DNA from: a virus
Virus record (IMG/VR): IMGVR_UViG_3300025118_004802
Coordinates: 1-64,000 of that record
DNA length: 64,000 bases
Reading direction: 5' to 3' (one strand)
Made by a program: the position numbers and the translations under genes. The stretch's first letter is position 1. Each line of letters starts with the position of its first letter. Of this stretch, positions 22,101 to 28,433 are shown in pieces. The notes beneath the pieces were generated by a model, which did no database searches, was not told the DNA's origin, and saw nothing but the letters and a program-made list of their open reading frames with translations.

Positions 22101-24249
22101 CCGTTTCAGACTCAGACGTCTGTTTAACCGTGTGTATACCAAAAATAGACGCCGTTGCAAAATCATTGATAAAGTAGTTTGTCTCGCTGACCTTTTTAGG
22201 GGCCGGGAAAATAGCTTCAGCCTCAAACGTCATACCCCAGCCGCCTGTAAGATGACCAGACCCTGTAATAAAAGGTACTGAATTAGCATTCGCGCTGGCA
22301 GTTTGCTGGTATACTACCGCATTAAACCGATCGGGGTGATAAAAGTCAGCATACTTCTTTCTTGTTGCGCCGGCGCTTCGGTTATCTCGAATTTTATATG
22401 TAACATCACTTCCATATACTTTTAAATCTATAACTTCTCGGTCAATGCCGTAACAGCGTATTAAGTTGCGGAAGGATTTCTCTGTTCCTTTGGACTTATA
22501 GATATAAACTAAGTTATTGTAAATGTTTTCGTAAATTCTATTTTTAACATTGTAAATATCGTCTGCGAAGATCTTCTCATCGTTGCGAGCAGCCAACTTT
22601 TCTATAATGTCTGCGTCGACAAACATCTCAGGTGCAATTAATCCGACCGATTCAAGCAGTTCTTTCCCGAACGGAAGGGGTTTGGCGCTGGCACTAGTGT
22701 ACAAGACGTTCTCGCGTATTGCTGGCAATGCCTCCATCTGGAGATGCATGCTATCAAAGAAGCTAGAGATAACCTGAGTCAGGTTTTTGATTGCTCCAGA
22801 ATCTTCTTCGATAATCCAGGCCGGAATCGTATTATATAGAGATGCCGGGTTTGAGTAGTCATAAACTGACCCAGTGGCCAAGAGCTTGGTGCGCAAACTG
22901 ACCACGCTGGGGTGATCACCGTAGATAATTGGATCCTCGAATTCTATAGCAGAGGCACTTGACTCGATCATAGCTGACCCAGTATTCCTGGAGTACAAAG
23001 CCTCATAACCAGCAAACGTACCGTTAGTAATCCTGCCAGAGAAGTCGAGAGCCACTGAGTCTAAGCTTGAATCCCCGGTGATCCCCTCGTTAAACTTATA
23101 ATAAACACCTAATTGTGTGTTAGCTGTGTCGCTGTTGGTGCCGCCGCCAACTTGGGAAAACCAATGGCGGCCGACTTGTCGTGCATCACGCTTAGTCTTC
23201 CAGTATCTAAATTCGTCTACGGAACCTGAGGTCTTATACCAACCAATAGAACCAGTTGTGACACCAGGAGTAGTATAGGCGGCGCTGTTCAGGGCGCCGA
23301 CAGTAGCTACCAGGGCACCAGTGATCTCATTGATAGCTTGGCCAGTCTCGGTAACTGTATTGACGATGGTTCCGTTTTCATAAACCTGATATGCTAAATC
23401 AGATCCGTCATTAACGACAGTGATAGCATAATGATTCCAAGACCCGGTGCTTGTCAGAGTCAAACCATCGGAGATGGAATACAACATCGTAGAAGTTGCA
23501 ACGCTTCCAGATTGCAGGCTGGCCTTGAGCCCACTAGTTGCGGCCGCACCATTGTTATAATAATAAACGTAGAAGCGCCCATACGGTGAGGAGGCGTCGG
23601 ACCCAGAAAGTTGGGAGTTAGAAAGGTCGAAGAGTACCTGAGTTTGAGTGGTGACGTCCGGATCTAAATCTCCAAACTTTACCCAGAACTCCATCGTGGC
23701 GCCTGAAGAGAGATCGAATTTTAAGTTAGATTCTTGATTTTCAGTCGGTGACCAGACATTGGAACCACTGAAAGTTTTGTAAAGAGGTGTCGTAGTCATC
23801 CCGCTGGATGCGGTATGAGGACCTCCGTAAAAAATAATATACTCTTTACTGGTCGGATTGCCGGGCTGGGCCGAATCAATTGCGTATCCAGTAGAAGGGT
23901 TACCACCAAAAGTAACATACCCGTTCGTGCGAGGATACTCATTATTAAAGATGTATAAATCAACACCGGAAGAACTATTCTCCCACTCTAATTTTTCTTG
24001 GTGTGAACCATCATAAGGATAGTTTTTTAAAATACGATTAATCGAATCGTCATAATACTTCTCGGCTGAACCGTATTTAACAAAATTTGACGCTGATGAG
24101 AAATCTACGTGTGGGAGGAACCGATTCTTCTTCTTAAGATAATCTTTTATATAGCCTACCGACTCTACTTCGGTGGCCACGGCCTCAAGGCTTTTATCCT
24201 CCAGGGTCGTGTTACTATGTTTCTTAAACAGATCTTTTATGCTGCTCAT
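13198..24249 (-). CDS. Giant 3683-residue tail/baseplate protein with three LamG-like domains
   Basis: This is the largest protein in the window. Three segments look like concanavalin A/LamG-type jelly rolls. They lie near residues 165-370 (GATMEFWVKF, then GSWNHYAITVVNDGSD, then SVDEFRYW), 1760-1940 (FSTFAWIKVP, EWMHVGVTGRYN, SITDIAFWNSEL) and 2030-2240 (FTIGCWIKAE, GEWHFVSVLHYDSGRTAALY). Such domains usually bind glycans or proteins. Residues ~1200-1330 hold a Gly/Ala/Thr-rich insert related to one in the next protein upstream. The C-terminal ~1400 residues resemble no family I know and end in a Pro/Ala-rich tail. It directly follows the gp25, gp6 and 639-residue genes, so a baseplate or long-fibre role is likely. 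Starts with an ATGA overlap. Confidence 0.8.
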   Translation of the reverse strand: MSSIKDLFKKHSNTTLEDKSLEAVATEVESVGYIKDYLKKKNRFLPHVDFSSASNFVKYGSAEKYYDDSINRILKNYPYDGSHQEKLEWENSSSGVDLYIFNNEYPRTNGYVTFGGNPSTGYAIDSAQPGNPTSKEYIIFYGGPHTASSGMTTTPLYKTFSGSNVWSPTENQESNLKFDLSSGATMEFWVKFGDLDPDVTTQTQVLFDLSNSQLSGSDASSPYGRFYVYYYNNGAAATSGLKASLQSGSVATSTMLYSISDGLTLTSTGSWNHYAITVVNDGSDLAYQVYENGTIVNTVTETGQAINEITGALVATVGALNSAAYTTPGVTTGSIGWYKTSGSVDEFRYWKTKRDARQVGRHWFSQVGGGTNSDTANTQLGVYYKFNEGITGDSSLDSVALDFSGRITNGTFAGYEALYSRNTGSAMIESSASAIEFEDPIIYGDHPSVVSLRTKLLATGSVYDYSNPASLYNTIPAWIIEEDSGAIKNLTQVISSFFDSMHLQMEALPAIRENVLYTSASAKPLPFGKELLESVGLIAPEMFVDADIIEKLAARNDEKIFADDIYNVKNRIYENIYNNLVYIYKSKGTEKSFRNLIRCYGIDREVIDLKVYGSDVTYKIRDNRSAGATRKKYADFYHPDRFNAVVYQQTASANANSVPFITGSGHLTGGWGMTFEAEAIFPAPKKVSETNYFINDFATASIFGIHTVKQTSESETGAEVAWNSPDVANFQVLAAKDYTPGAEDISAGAARFILTGSAGGFFHPALTSSAIPGVYENQRWNFAVKIGPSSYPLSSEVSGTLPTRDNQPYKVEFYGVNLNYNQIENEFYLTASMDGDYAKQFMTSSKRVFVGANKTNFLGGALQKSDAKISSARAWLDVLDNTTILAHAKDPTSFGAAHPYRNAYVFQDCTGSYLPSIETLLLDWDFATVTGSDAGDGGTGYTAGFAVPDVSSGSVTAIPGGTNTYGWLGPMLRSQHTGRGEDYLANQTTVVDTQFLYASKQTLPEYVDSSEMVNILSQDDVNFTLDSRPTNYYFSIEKSMYEAVSRQMIDFFATIKDFNNLIGDPVNRYRQEYKILGKLRQLFFEGVSNSTIDFEKYLEYYKWIDSSLTLMLVQMIPASAKFSEGVRTMVESHVLERNKYWNKFPTLESKFSDPEDAARGINELLYNWKFGHAAPSKGASFADLLTLTGFSDNDKFTVNVATDTGVSGTDITVKMVSGTPSSGTANQVEVSTAGTAAAILARLVIAITGGTPSPSNSVAYGTGAGDATNGVAGISATLGTNPTITVSATRIGSAGNEIVFTDVVGQMVAAGANGSSPAKLTGGIGNQQDVNCFWWKERAERTIGAISASGNPAVNENRTEYLSASLQVLNRRLDSPYKFSAVEVRNIKGGSNAPTNAKEKSVLSTFDNVKDEDSTQLYHDYVYISGSDLEQIEDCDDVLKPVFTDASGNPAAKKRISYYTHTGSANDGSPTEVAKDSAPFTFYSSSVSTGYVKEIQDVAGFEGTALTNLHNDSYGPDYEIPLQGPFTEKYVGGYQYRHVDVNYSSSERDLNTRYDRPEGFRIIMGDEVGSSPGTITVAGGAIDFTGSAADANAGFANRTRETYAKRPVNIANIQQVTSSGVTKIGNFDQNYQVVQTSGRRINNLSIENLTIASSGSSYVTGVIDYTLPTRTTNKSVFVERFSAPGSSEVMARGTRDYTSEEYSPYNALPWRNLTVRQPLNSLFAQHAAKYGMKANTLSSSAQLDNVQHLISASYHKVNQNVARRYENDARWYSNYSIYFDGTNDLYLSGLAISELGLQNSSFSTFAWIKVPTSLSQDGVVFFIGPAGGGLDTIHLRAEESGGTLGRFFVEAQNGASAINSSTYSAQAGEWMHVGVTGRYNGDGGITYSTLYVNGKAVANGAVSASYAGTSKIGIGAEDTGMTSEFKGSITDIAFWNSELTGSDITQLYKFGANQAGPCDLNQHPCSGTLVAWYQMGNAPYMDYGINAEPYMLRDSSRFESPALPHPDANNNPQLFVDAPLGSIIPSPGKWEAVKGGMGTYFDGTSGMYKANLYDIIQGPSIGYNIDFTIGCWIKAETPSEDYGTVWAIYDEGGTGLELLLCVRKSDGKIAIYEEEGDIPASPAAVSTNSIVDGEWHFVSVLHYDSGRTAALYIDGVYVDEGGYFKITYSGVPNLCVGGSPSASADGYGDANPGAFFKGEMAGMQVYDEYLSVTANKHTCRYIGSDSYTFGLVNPYQSMRGILAAGPELGISSSLKAWWRFGNTPGDTPDLIIDGATGSFPLIPHDSVAAGFVRSSMTASGRTVATLGTRIYDNMFVQHAIPQSDSQYMWITSSMLSSDAFGYTTSSTDITFLSSSDLGTYVDPDDAQARRRYATPVAQKGADQFIHDDFVGLNTNLYEPVTSSTNIAGYPLSYSWGLLGERADQIYQGGLVDIWSAFPVSTRTGGEVRMLNGLLNHRNGPYQYPSWKQIRTGEHPVARQHKKESQLSVLPIARQTIRQLGSDYDHKYNADSRRNSFAARSAYMINATQSMVTSKYKPLIHEMGPQRSPNEIILTDTFSNQMETFNEEVNTALYTYLLPRDVDEVHTNIMDATKNGYMPPEHALRKFTYQETIFPRGKNAFLAKVRQREAFIVDFWHPLSGSRTPTNWYDVYTPAGDLIPAAERYWRYVNSQGWPIGTQSIWVLDARYNGHVSGASNVPSSFGRAGELQNRYSIAYGTSSVEPGDSETHFGLGVSYNRAGVPGPDAGTFRGLAGVRWTAGAEAGKNPFYYESYDAYAADIRVKAPDYTIVPEFRISDHMAYYITERNGEFEPHSDPSRARPPTPPTWGSFGRGAQVHEEVPGMLSLTGAVLNNALPAGVVASSSMDGFFEEYSLTDMLKYFDVLDDINEGTDMNPTRLTLSCRAIKKFLPYNGFYPAQRSVQLATLFSQSYGPAMSCSGAPWLAGGRGIAPLGFYPPADQRFRAALQPFFAPGILYNTIKSGLAVDWPIYTGSDDFLTDPTAKDADYNAYVGKNASGSYICLSASYRAPFESLLEPERVLNNIRDIEQQYIDADHPTRGVNEPEINRTEINATASLHGSFDSRYKMAMHNFLAETIDFFLKDSTLTSLVSLPDGDANFGNTGNSVADVFSMDVIISQNVSTGSTPGPLPGPAHMGSAPDPSTLNFPMMYNQIQGKGVAGETGWTDYTGLAFGPPVNSSKEMTDGLNAAIYNWQCFPFTPSHLSYPSIARLEFVPFRGAGEGQVYSLDEILSNMTVKYYHLDGLVDPVGALQFGPAWVDGSQISASLNISQNPAELVKVRAKDVSFGAISRAPEGLSDSESEVLVIQSRFETPILDFRSSSLAARGIYPQPPITHTDANSIVTFGMWHQYGATPPPGEGIFLEIRDSVNADVYDQSLLQWGRLYNLDTPPVRTAVTGSLVDLMGFKRGAEPLGKPAIEKEIKEAVVAIPYQETPDGKDFYPISTQDAHFALSLLEENTVLPTSNPYFELAEQFRKMGEYVMPPQFNCLYYDGWRAGPQGQNRPGTVLPISMFIFEFKHQLTTLDVTDIWQNLPPSIHERMETATATISDDLLLNDLIHLQRHGRTRDIRNIKFMVFKVKQRAKMNYYRKTLDSADDARFSYEQLFGRPGSSKSAEPPYSYNWPYDFFSLVELAKIDASVEYTADAPAPPPAPAGDIAGAADGGDE

Positions 24250-26165
24250 TCTTCTACTCTAAACTTGTAACTCTCTTTGCTCTCAATATATTTTCCGCTA
24301 AGGTAATAGAGGTATCGGACTGTATAGGAGTAGCCAGCTTCTAAAATACTGACATCGAAATCAAAGTAGCTCCCCGTAACATCATAAGATAACTTGGTAT
24401 AATTATCGCTTCCTGTACCAAATGCTACAACTTCAAACTCGTCTATAGTGCGAGAAATATTATAATAGACGCTCTCAATGGTATAATTCGCGATCTCTTG
24501 TGTTACTTTTGTATATACATTAGGAGTCCAGTCTTTTTGCCTGGTGAATAATCGGAATCTTGTATTCTTTTCTTCTTTATTATAAGACGGCTTCAAATTG
24601 GTCATACTACTAACGATATCTGGGCTAGGATTATAATTCGAGGCTTGAAAAACTTTAGGGTCAGAGGAGCCAGTATGGAACTCCGTGGTATCGTTATGCC
24701 ACATATCGAAAACTCGTGTCAAAGCAGTTGTACCAGTCACAGCAATGCTGGCTGAATAGATGCCTGTGGAAACGATGCCCCCTGTGGCATTCAAGTCTGC
24801 TGCGGCCGCGACGTCTCCGCCAACGCTCAATTCTAACTTGTTTGTACCGGGAGTTGTATTAGTATCAGAACCCGAATACAAGCTTACAAAGATAGCCTTG
24901 TTAGTGAGGTTCGGGATTTCCTGCAACTGGCCGCGGACATAGTTATATAAATACAGCGTATTAAGGTTGTCGGCTGCTGTCGCGATACTACTGCTAAAAT
25001 AAAAGTCGCCGCGATTGTCGGATACCGAAGAGTCCCATCGAGCTTCGATAATAGGGCGTTTGAAGAAGTACTGCGACCCCCGAGCAAAAAACTTTTTAGT
25101 GTACTGCGAGACGCTACTACTCTCCAGACTAGAGGTCAGCTTCACACACAGTCCATGGTTACTAAGGCCAGCGGTGGCTCCGCCTTTGATCCAATCTTCA
25201 ACGAGGGGGGTGATATCTAGTTCTATATCTTCAGTGCCATTTGGCATTGCCACATCAAACCACGTTCTTGTGGAGGCATTCTTTATCTCATTGAAAGAAC
25301 CGCCGTCTGTTGCGATCCCCTCAGTGTCAAACCAGGGTGTCCATTGGGAACCTGAGTAAAACCCTTGTACCGACCCCGTATTCATCGACGCGCTAGCGTA
25401 CGTCGTGCCGTCAACTAAGGTACCATTAATGTGCGTGTTACCTATTTGACCGGCTTCTGTTTGATACAGTGTAACAATCGCACTTGAACCATCCCAGGAC
25501 GCGCTGATCGGAACAGAGCCTGCAGCTAGGGCGCCCGTGAGTGTGTTATAGACCGCATTGGCTAAGTTGGCCGCAGAACTCATATCCGAAAGACCCACCG
25601 AAGTTGCCGTTGAGGCGGCGCGGGCCAAAGAAGTATCACAAGTGGCTGTATAAGATGTGCCATCAGTGCCGCTGAGGATTAGCGTTTTTCCGTTCATCCC
25701 AGTATTTGCTGTGGCTATCGCCGTCACGGAACCGGTAGCGGCGACCAAAAGATCGCTAGCTTGCAGCCAGTTTGAACCAGTAGAGCCATACGTTAAATTA
25801 GAGTAAGCCTCCATGTCCATCCCATAACCTTCTTGCCAGGATTGAGATAAAGCAATTACGGTATATGTTGCATCCCTGGGAATTGATGAACCATGGGGCG
25901 CGTTAAACATGCGTAGGTAAAAAGTCACGCTGCCGCTAGCTGGGATGTCTTCGTTTGTTCGATCGGTAGAAATTGTGCTTATTGGAAATTCAATGATAGC
26001 TCGGGACAATTCTTGTGATGTGGAAGATTCCTGACCGAAAATATGGAAAATCTCCAAGATGTCGGCGCGGCCCATATTAGATCCAGTGGCGCGAGTGCTT
26101 AGGTTGCTCTCAAAAGCATTTGTAATCGTGTTGTCGGCGCCAGCCGTATACCTTTTAATCGCCAT
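24246..26165 (-). CDS. Baseplate-associated structural protein (639 residues) with an inserted beta module
   Basis: The N and C termini look like a compact virion protein, with aromatic strands such as FYLRMFNAPHGSS and, at the C terminus, SYTVRYLYYLSGKYIESKES. Residues ~145-245 form a low-complexity Gly/Ala/Thr/Ser module (NGKTLILSGTDGTSYTATCD, then a helix of Ala/Ser, then SAIVTLYQTEAGQIGNTHIN). A similar layout occurs in the adjacent 3683-residue protein. It begins inside the gp6-like stop codon (TAATG) and ends inside the next start (ATGA). The order gp25, gp6, this gene suggests a wedge-associated or fibre-linking role, but I do not recognise gp7, gp8 or gp10 in it. Confidence 0.7.
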   Translation of the reverse strand: MAIKRYTAGADNTITNAFESNLSTRATGSNMGRADILEIFHIFGQESSTSQELSRAIIEFPISTISTDRTNEDIPASGSVTFYLRMFNAPHGSSIPRDATYTVIALSQSWQEGYGMDMEAYSNLTYGSTGSNWLQASDLLVAATGSVTAIATANTGMNGKTLILSGTDGTSYTATCDTSLARAASTATSVGLSDMSSAANLANAVYNTLTGALAAGSVPISASWDGSSAIVTLYQTEAGQIGNTHINGTLVDGTTYASASMNTGSVQGFYSGSQWTPWFDTEGIATDGGSFNEIKNASTRTWFDVAMPNGTEDIELDITPLVEDWIKGGATAGLSNHGLCVKLTSSLESSSVSQYTKKFFARGSQYFFKRPIIEARWDSSVSDNRGDFYFSSSIATAADNLNTLYLYNYVRGQLQEIPNLTNKAIFVSLYSGSDTNTTPGTNKLELSVGGDVAAAADLNATGGIVSTGIYSASIAVTGTTALTRVFDMWHNDTTEFHTGSSDPKVFQASNYNPSPDIVSSMTNLKPSYNKEEKNTRFRLFTRQKDWTPNVYTKVTQEIANYTIESVYYNISRTIDEFEVVAFGTGSDNYTKLSYDVTGSYFDFDVSILEAGYSYTVRYLYYLSGKYIESKESYKFRVEE

Positions 26166-27964
26166 TACTTGAGTGTCCCTTTAATATCGCTATCAGGATA
26201 CTTAATCTCCCAGATAAAGTTTTCTGGAAATGCGATGTACCTTCCATCGGCGCTTTGGTAGTCCTCGATCACGAAAGAGACGGTTGAGTAGTTACTCCCT
26301 TCCTTTTTAGTAATATCAACTGTTACCACATCAACAATCCCTCCTACATCATTAATTACATTATAGATATCTGAGATATAGAACGGCTGCGCAATATTGG
26401 GCAATATTTCGAAATGTTCAGCCAAGGCGTCCTGAACATCTTTCAACACATCAAATCGGTTTGCTTCCACGTCTGCAATCGCCACAAATTCAATACCCAG
26501 ATTAACCAGACGTGCGTCTAGTATATCTATAGTATCATTGACCATCTTAACACTAGCTAACCAATTTTTTAAATTTTGTTTGATAGTTGAGTTAGTTTCA
26601 ACAAGTTTCTCAGAAGAGTCTTCCGAAATAACATACAAATTTAGATTCCTCTTGAATGAATCTTTGTCTTGCACTATATTACAACGCTTGATAGCCCCCA
26701 AATCAGACGGCATATTGTATATCATGCTTATATAGTCCTGCTTCGTCACCGCTCGATTCTGGGTTGCAAAGTGAGAAAAAGCACGATGCTTCAACTCCTC
26801 TGAGGTAGGGTATGAAATACTACCCACAATTGAATCTTCGTTCGAAACCTCTAGCGAATTCATGACCGCCGTTGCGGCGTTTGCCGAAAGGCTTGCAAAG
26901 TTGGGAAAACGAAACGAGGGATTAGCAACAGTGTCTAGTGCTGTCGGGGCAACGTTCATGTTTGAACTGTTGTTTACTCTATAGACAACTGTCAGCGTAG
27001 TGTTGGAGGGACCCACTCCGAGCTTGTCTGTTGCAATCAGGTTGTTTGGGTCTAGAGTCTTGTCAGAGAAATAGTCCTTTCCGTGCACATCCAGCACAAC
27101 GTTGCTCGGATCTGCCACAGACTTTGTAGTTAATTCTGAATCGGATCCGAAACCAAACTGAAGATATACCTGAGTACGCTGGCGCTCCACTGTAAAGCGT
27201 CGAGGGACGGGTACTGCGGTCAACAACGATTGTACAGAATCTGCATTCGTACCCCTATTTTTTAATGATTTATAGACTACGTCCTGAGAAAGATAATCAA
27301 CTTCATGATATTCATTACCGTCCGAATCGGTCACAGAGATAATTTCGGTGATGTTGTTGCCCGAGATCCTAACTCTCTTGAATTTCTCAAATGTTCCCAC
27401 TTGTGCGGTTTCGCGTACAAGTTGACCTGACATTACCTGTCCGTACGCTTTGATGGCGAAATAGGTTGTATTGCCAGTATCAGGATCTTGGCGCGCCGAG
27501 ACTTTTCCAGCTACAAACCGCGTATTGGCAAAATTGACGTCCTCATTAAGAATAAAGCCGCGGCCGTCGGCGGTCATAAATTCACTACCTTTCTCTAAAA
27601 CTGGCAGATAGCTTGTATCTGGGCCGGTGCCGATAGTGTTGGCTGGCACAATAATATAGAAAGAGGCCACGCCCACGGACGAAGGCGCCAAATCCAACTT
27701 GAAGCCCAGCTGTTTGCTAAGCTTGATAATGTTGTCGTACTCTAATGCGGTTGATAAAAACGACTCGTTTGCCTGATAATCAACATAGAAGGAGAGCATG
27801 TCTCCCACATAGGCCACTGTGTCTAGGAGTAATGAACCAAAGCCGGCTTCATTGAAGTCTCTAAAGGTGTCAGGATAGTATCTCTTCGCGTATTGTACTA
27901 ATTCATTTTTTATTGATACAAAATCTCTACTAGTATAACTGACAGCGACTTTCTTCTTTGGCAT
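26165..27964 (-). CDS. Baseplate wedge protein, T4 gp6 / baseplate J-like
   Basis: The N terminus is a clear gp6-type signature: SYTSRDFVSIKNELVQYAKR, then an aromatic DF-N-E-A-G-F-G-S-L-L-L-D segment, then VGDMLSFYVDYQANESFLST and NIIKLSKQLGFK. In T4, gp6 forms the ring that ties the baseplate wedges together and changes shape on contraction. The length (599) is close to T4 gp6. The gp25-like gene lies immediately upstream, the same pairing seen in contractile-tail operons. It starts at the ATG at 27964 with a GGAGAGG-type ribosome site and is coupled to the next gene. Confidence 0.9.
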   Translation of the reverse strand: MPKKKVAVSYTSRDFVSIKNELVQYAKRYYPDTFRDFNEAGFGSLLLDTVAYVGDMLSFYVDYQANESFLSTALEYDNIIKLSKQLGFKLDLAPSSVGVASFYIIVPANTIGTGPDTSYLPVLEKGSEFMTADGRGFILNEDVNFANTRFVAGKVSARQDPDTGNTTYFAIKAYGQVMSGQLVRETAQVGTFEKFKRVRISGNNITEIISVTDSDGNEYHEVDYLSQDVVYKSLKNRGTNADSVQSLLTAVPVPRRFTVERQRTQVYLQFGFGSDSELTTKSVADPSNVVLDVHGKDYFSDKTLDPNNLIATDKLGVGPSNTTLTVVYRVNNSSNMNVAPTALDTVANPSFRFPNFASLSANAATAVMNSLEVSNEDSIVGSISYPTSEELKHRAFSHFATQNRAVTKQDYISMIYNMPSDLGAIKRCNIVQDKDSFKRNLNLYVISEDSSEKLVETNSTIKQNLKNWLASVKMVNDTIDILDARLVNLGIEFVAIADVEANRFDVLKDVQDALAEHFEILPNIAQPFYISDIYNVINDVGGIVDVVTVDITKKEGSNYSTVSFVIEDYQSADGRYIAFPENFIWEIKYPDSDIKGTLK

Positions 27965-27982
27965 TAACTTTTCCTCTCCACC

Positions 27983-28381
27983 CTAAATAGTTTGAAATCC
28001 GGTATTTCTTACAGTTGAATTGGTCACCTCAAACCTGTCTTTTATGTTTATTCCAGGTATATGGTACTCGATAGAGATCGACAACAACTGAGTTGTGTCA
28101 TCGAAGCCGATATTGACCGCGCTTAACTTAATAAAGGGCATATACTTGCGGACCTGCTGGTTGATACGAGACCTTAAATTTTCCTCAAGCGCATATGAGT
28201 TTTGAGAAAACAGGTAGTTTCGGAGTCCTACGCCAAAGGTTGGGTCCATCATCCGTTCACCAGGGGCGGTGAGAATTAGATTTTTTAAATTTTGTTTAAA
28301 TACTTGCGTCAAAGTTGTGTTCATCACATAACCGTCTTCGGTGTCCCTCTCAAACGGCAGTGCTGGTGATATAAAAGCCAT
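27983..28381 (-). CDS. Baseplate wedge protein, GpW/gp25 family
   Basis: A 132-residue protein with the family core: NLKNLILTAPGERMMDPTFG, then VGLRNYLF, followed by RINQQVRKYMPFIKL and an IEYHIPG strand. In contractile tails gp25 joins the sheath to the baseplate wedge and helps start sheath contraction. Length matches T4 gp25 (132). It lies directly before the gp6-like gene with an 18-base gap. A GAGGA ribosome site precedes the ATG. The 52 bases upstream (28382-28433) are AT-rich, with no TATAAATA box. Confidence 0.92.
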   Translation of the reverse strand: MAFISPALPFERDTEDGYVMNTTLTQVFKQNLKNLILTAPGERMMDPTFGVGLRNYLFSQNSYALEENLRSRINQQVRKYMPFIKLSAVNIGFDDTTQLLSISIEYHIPGINIKDRFEVTNSTVRNTGFQTI

Positions 28382-28433
28382 ATTAATGTCCTCTTGATGT
28401 TAGTAAATATTTCAACTAAAATATTATTCCCTA

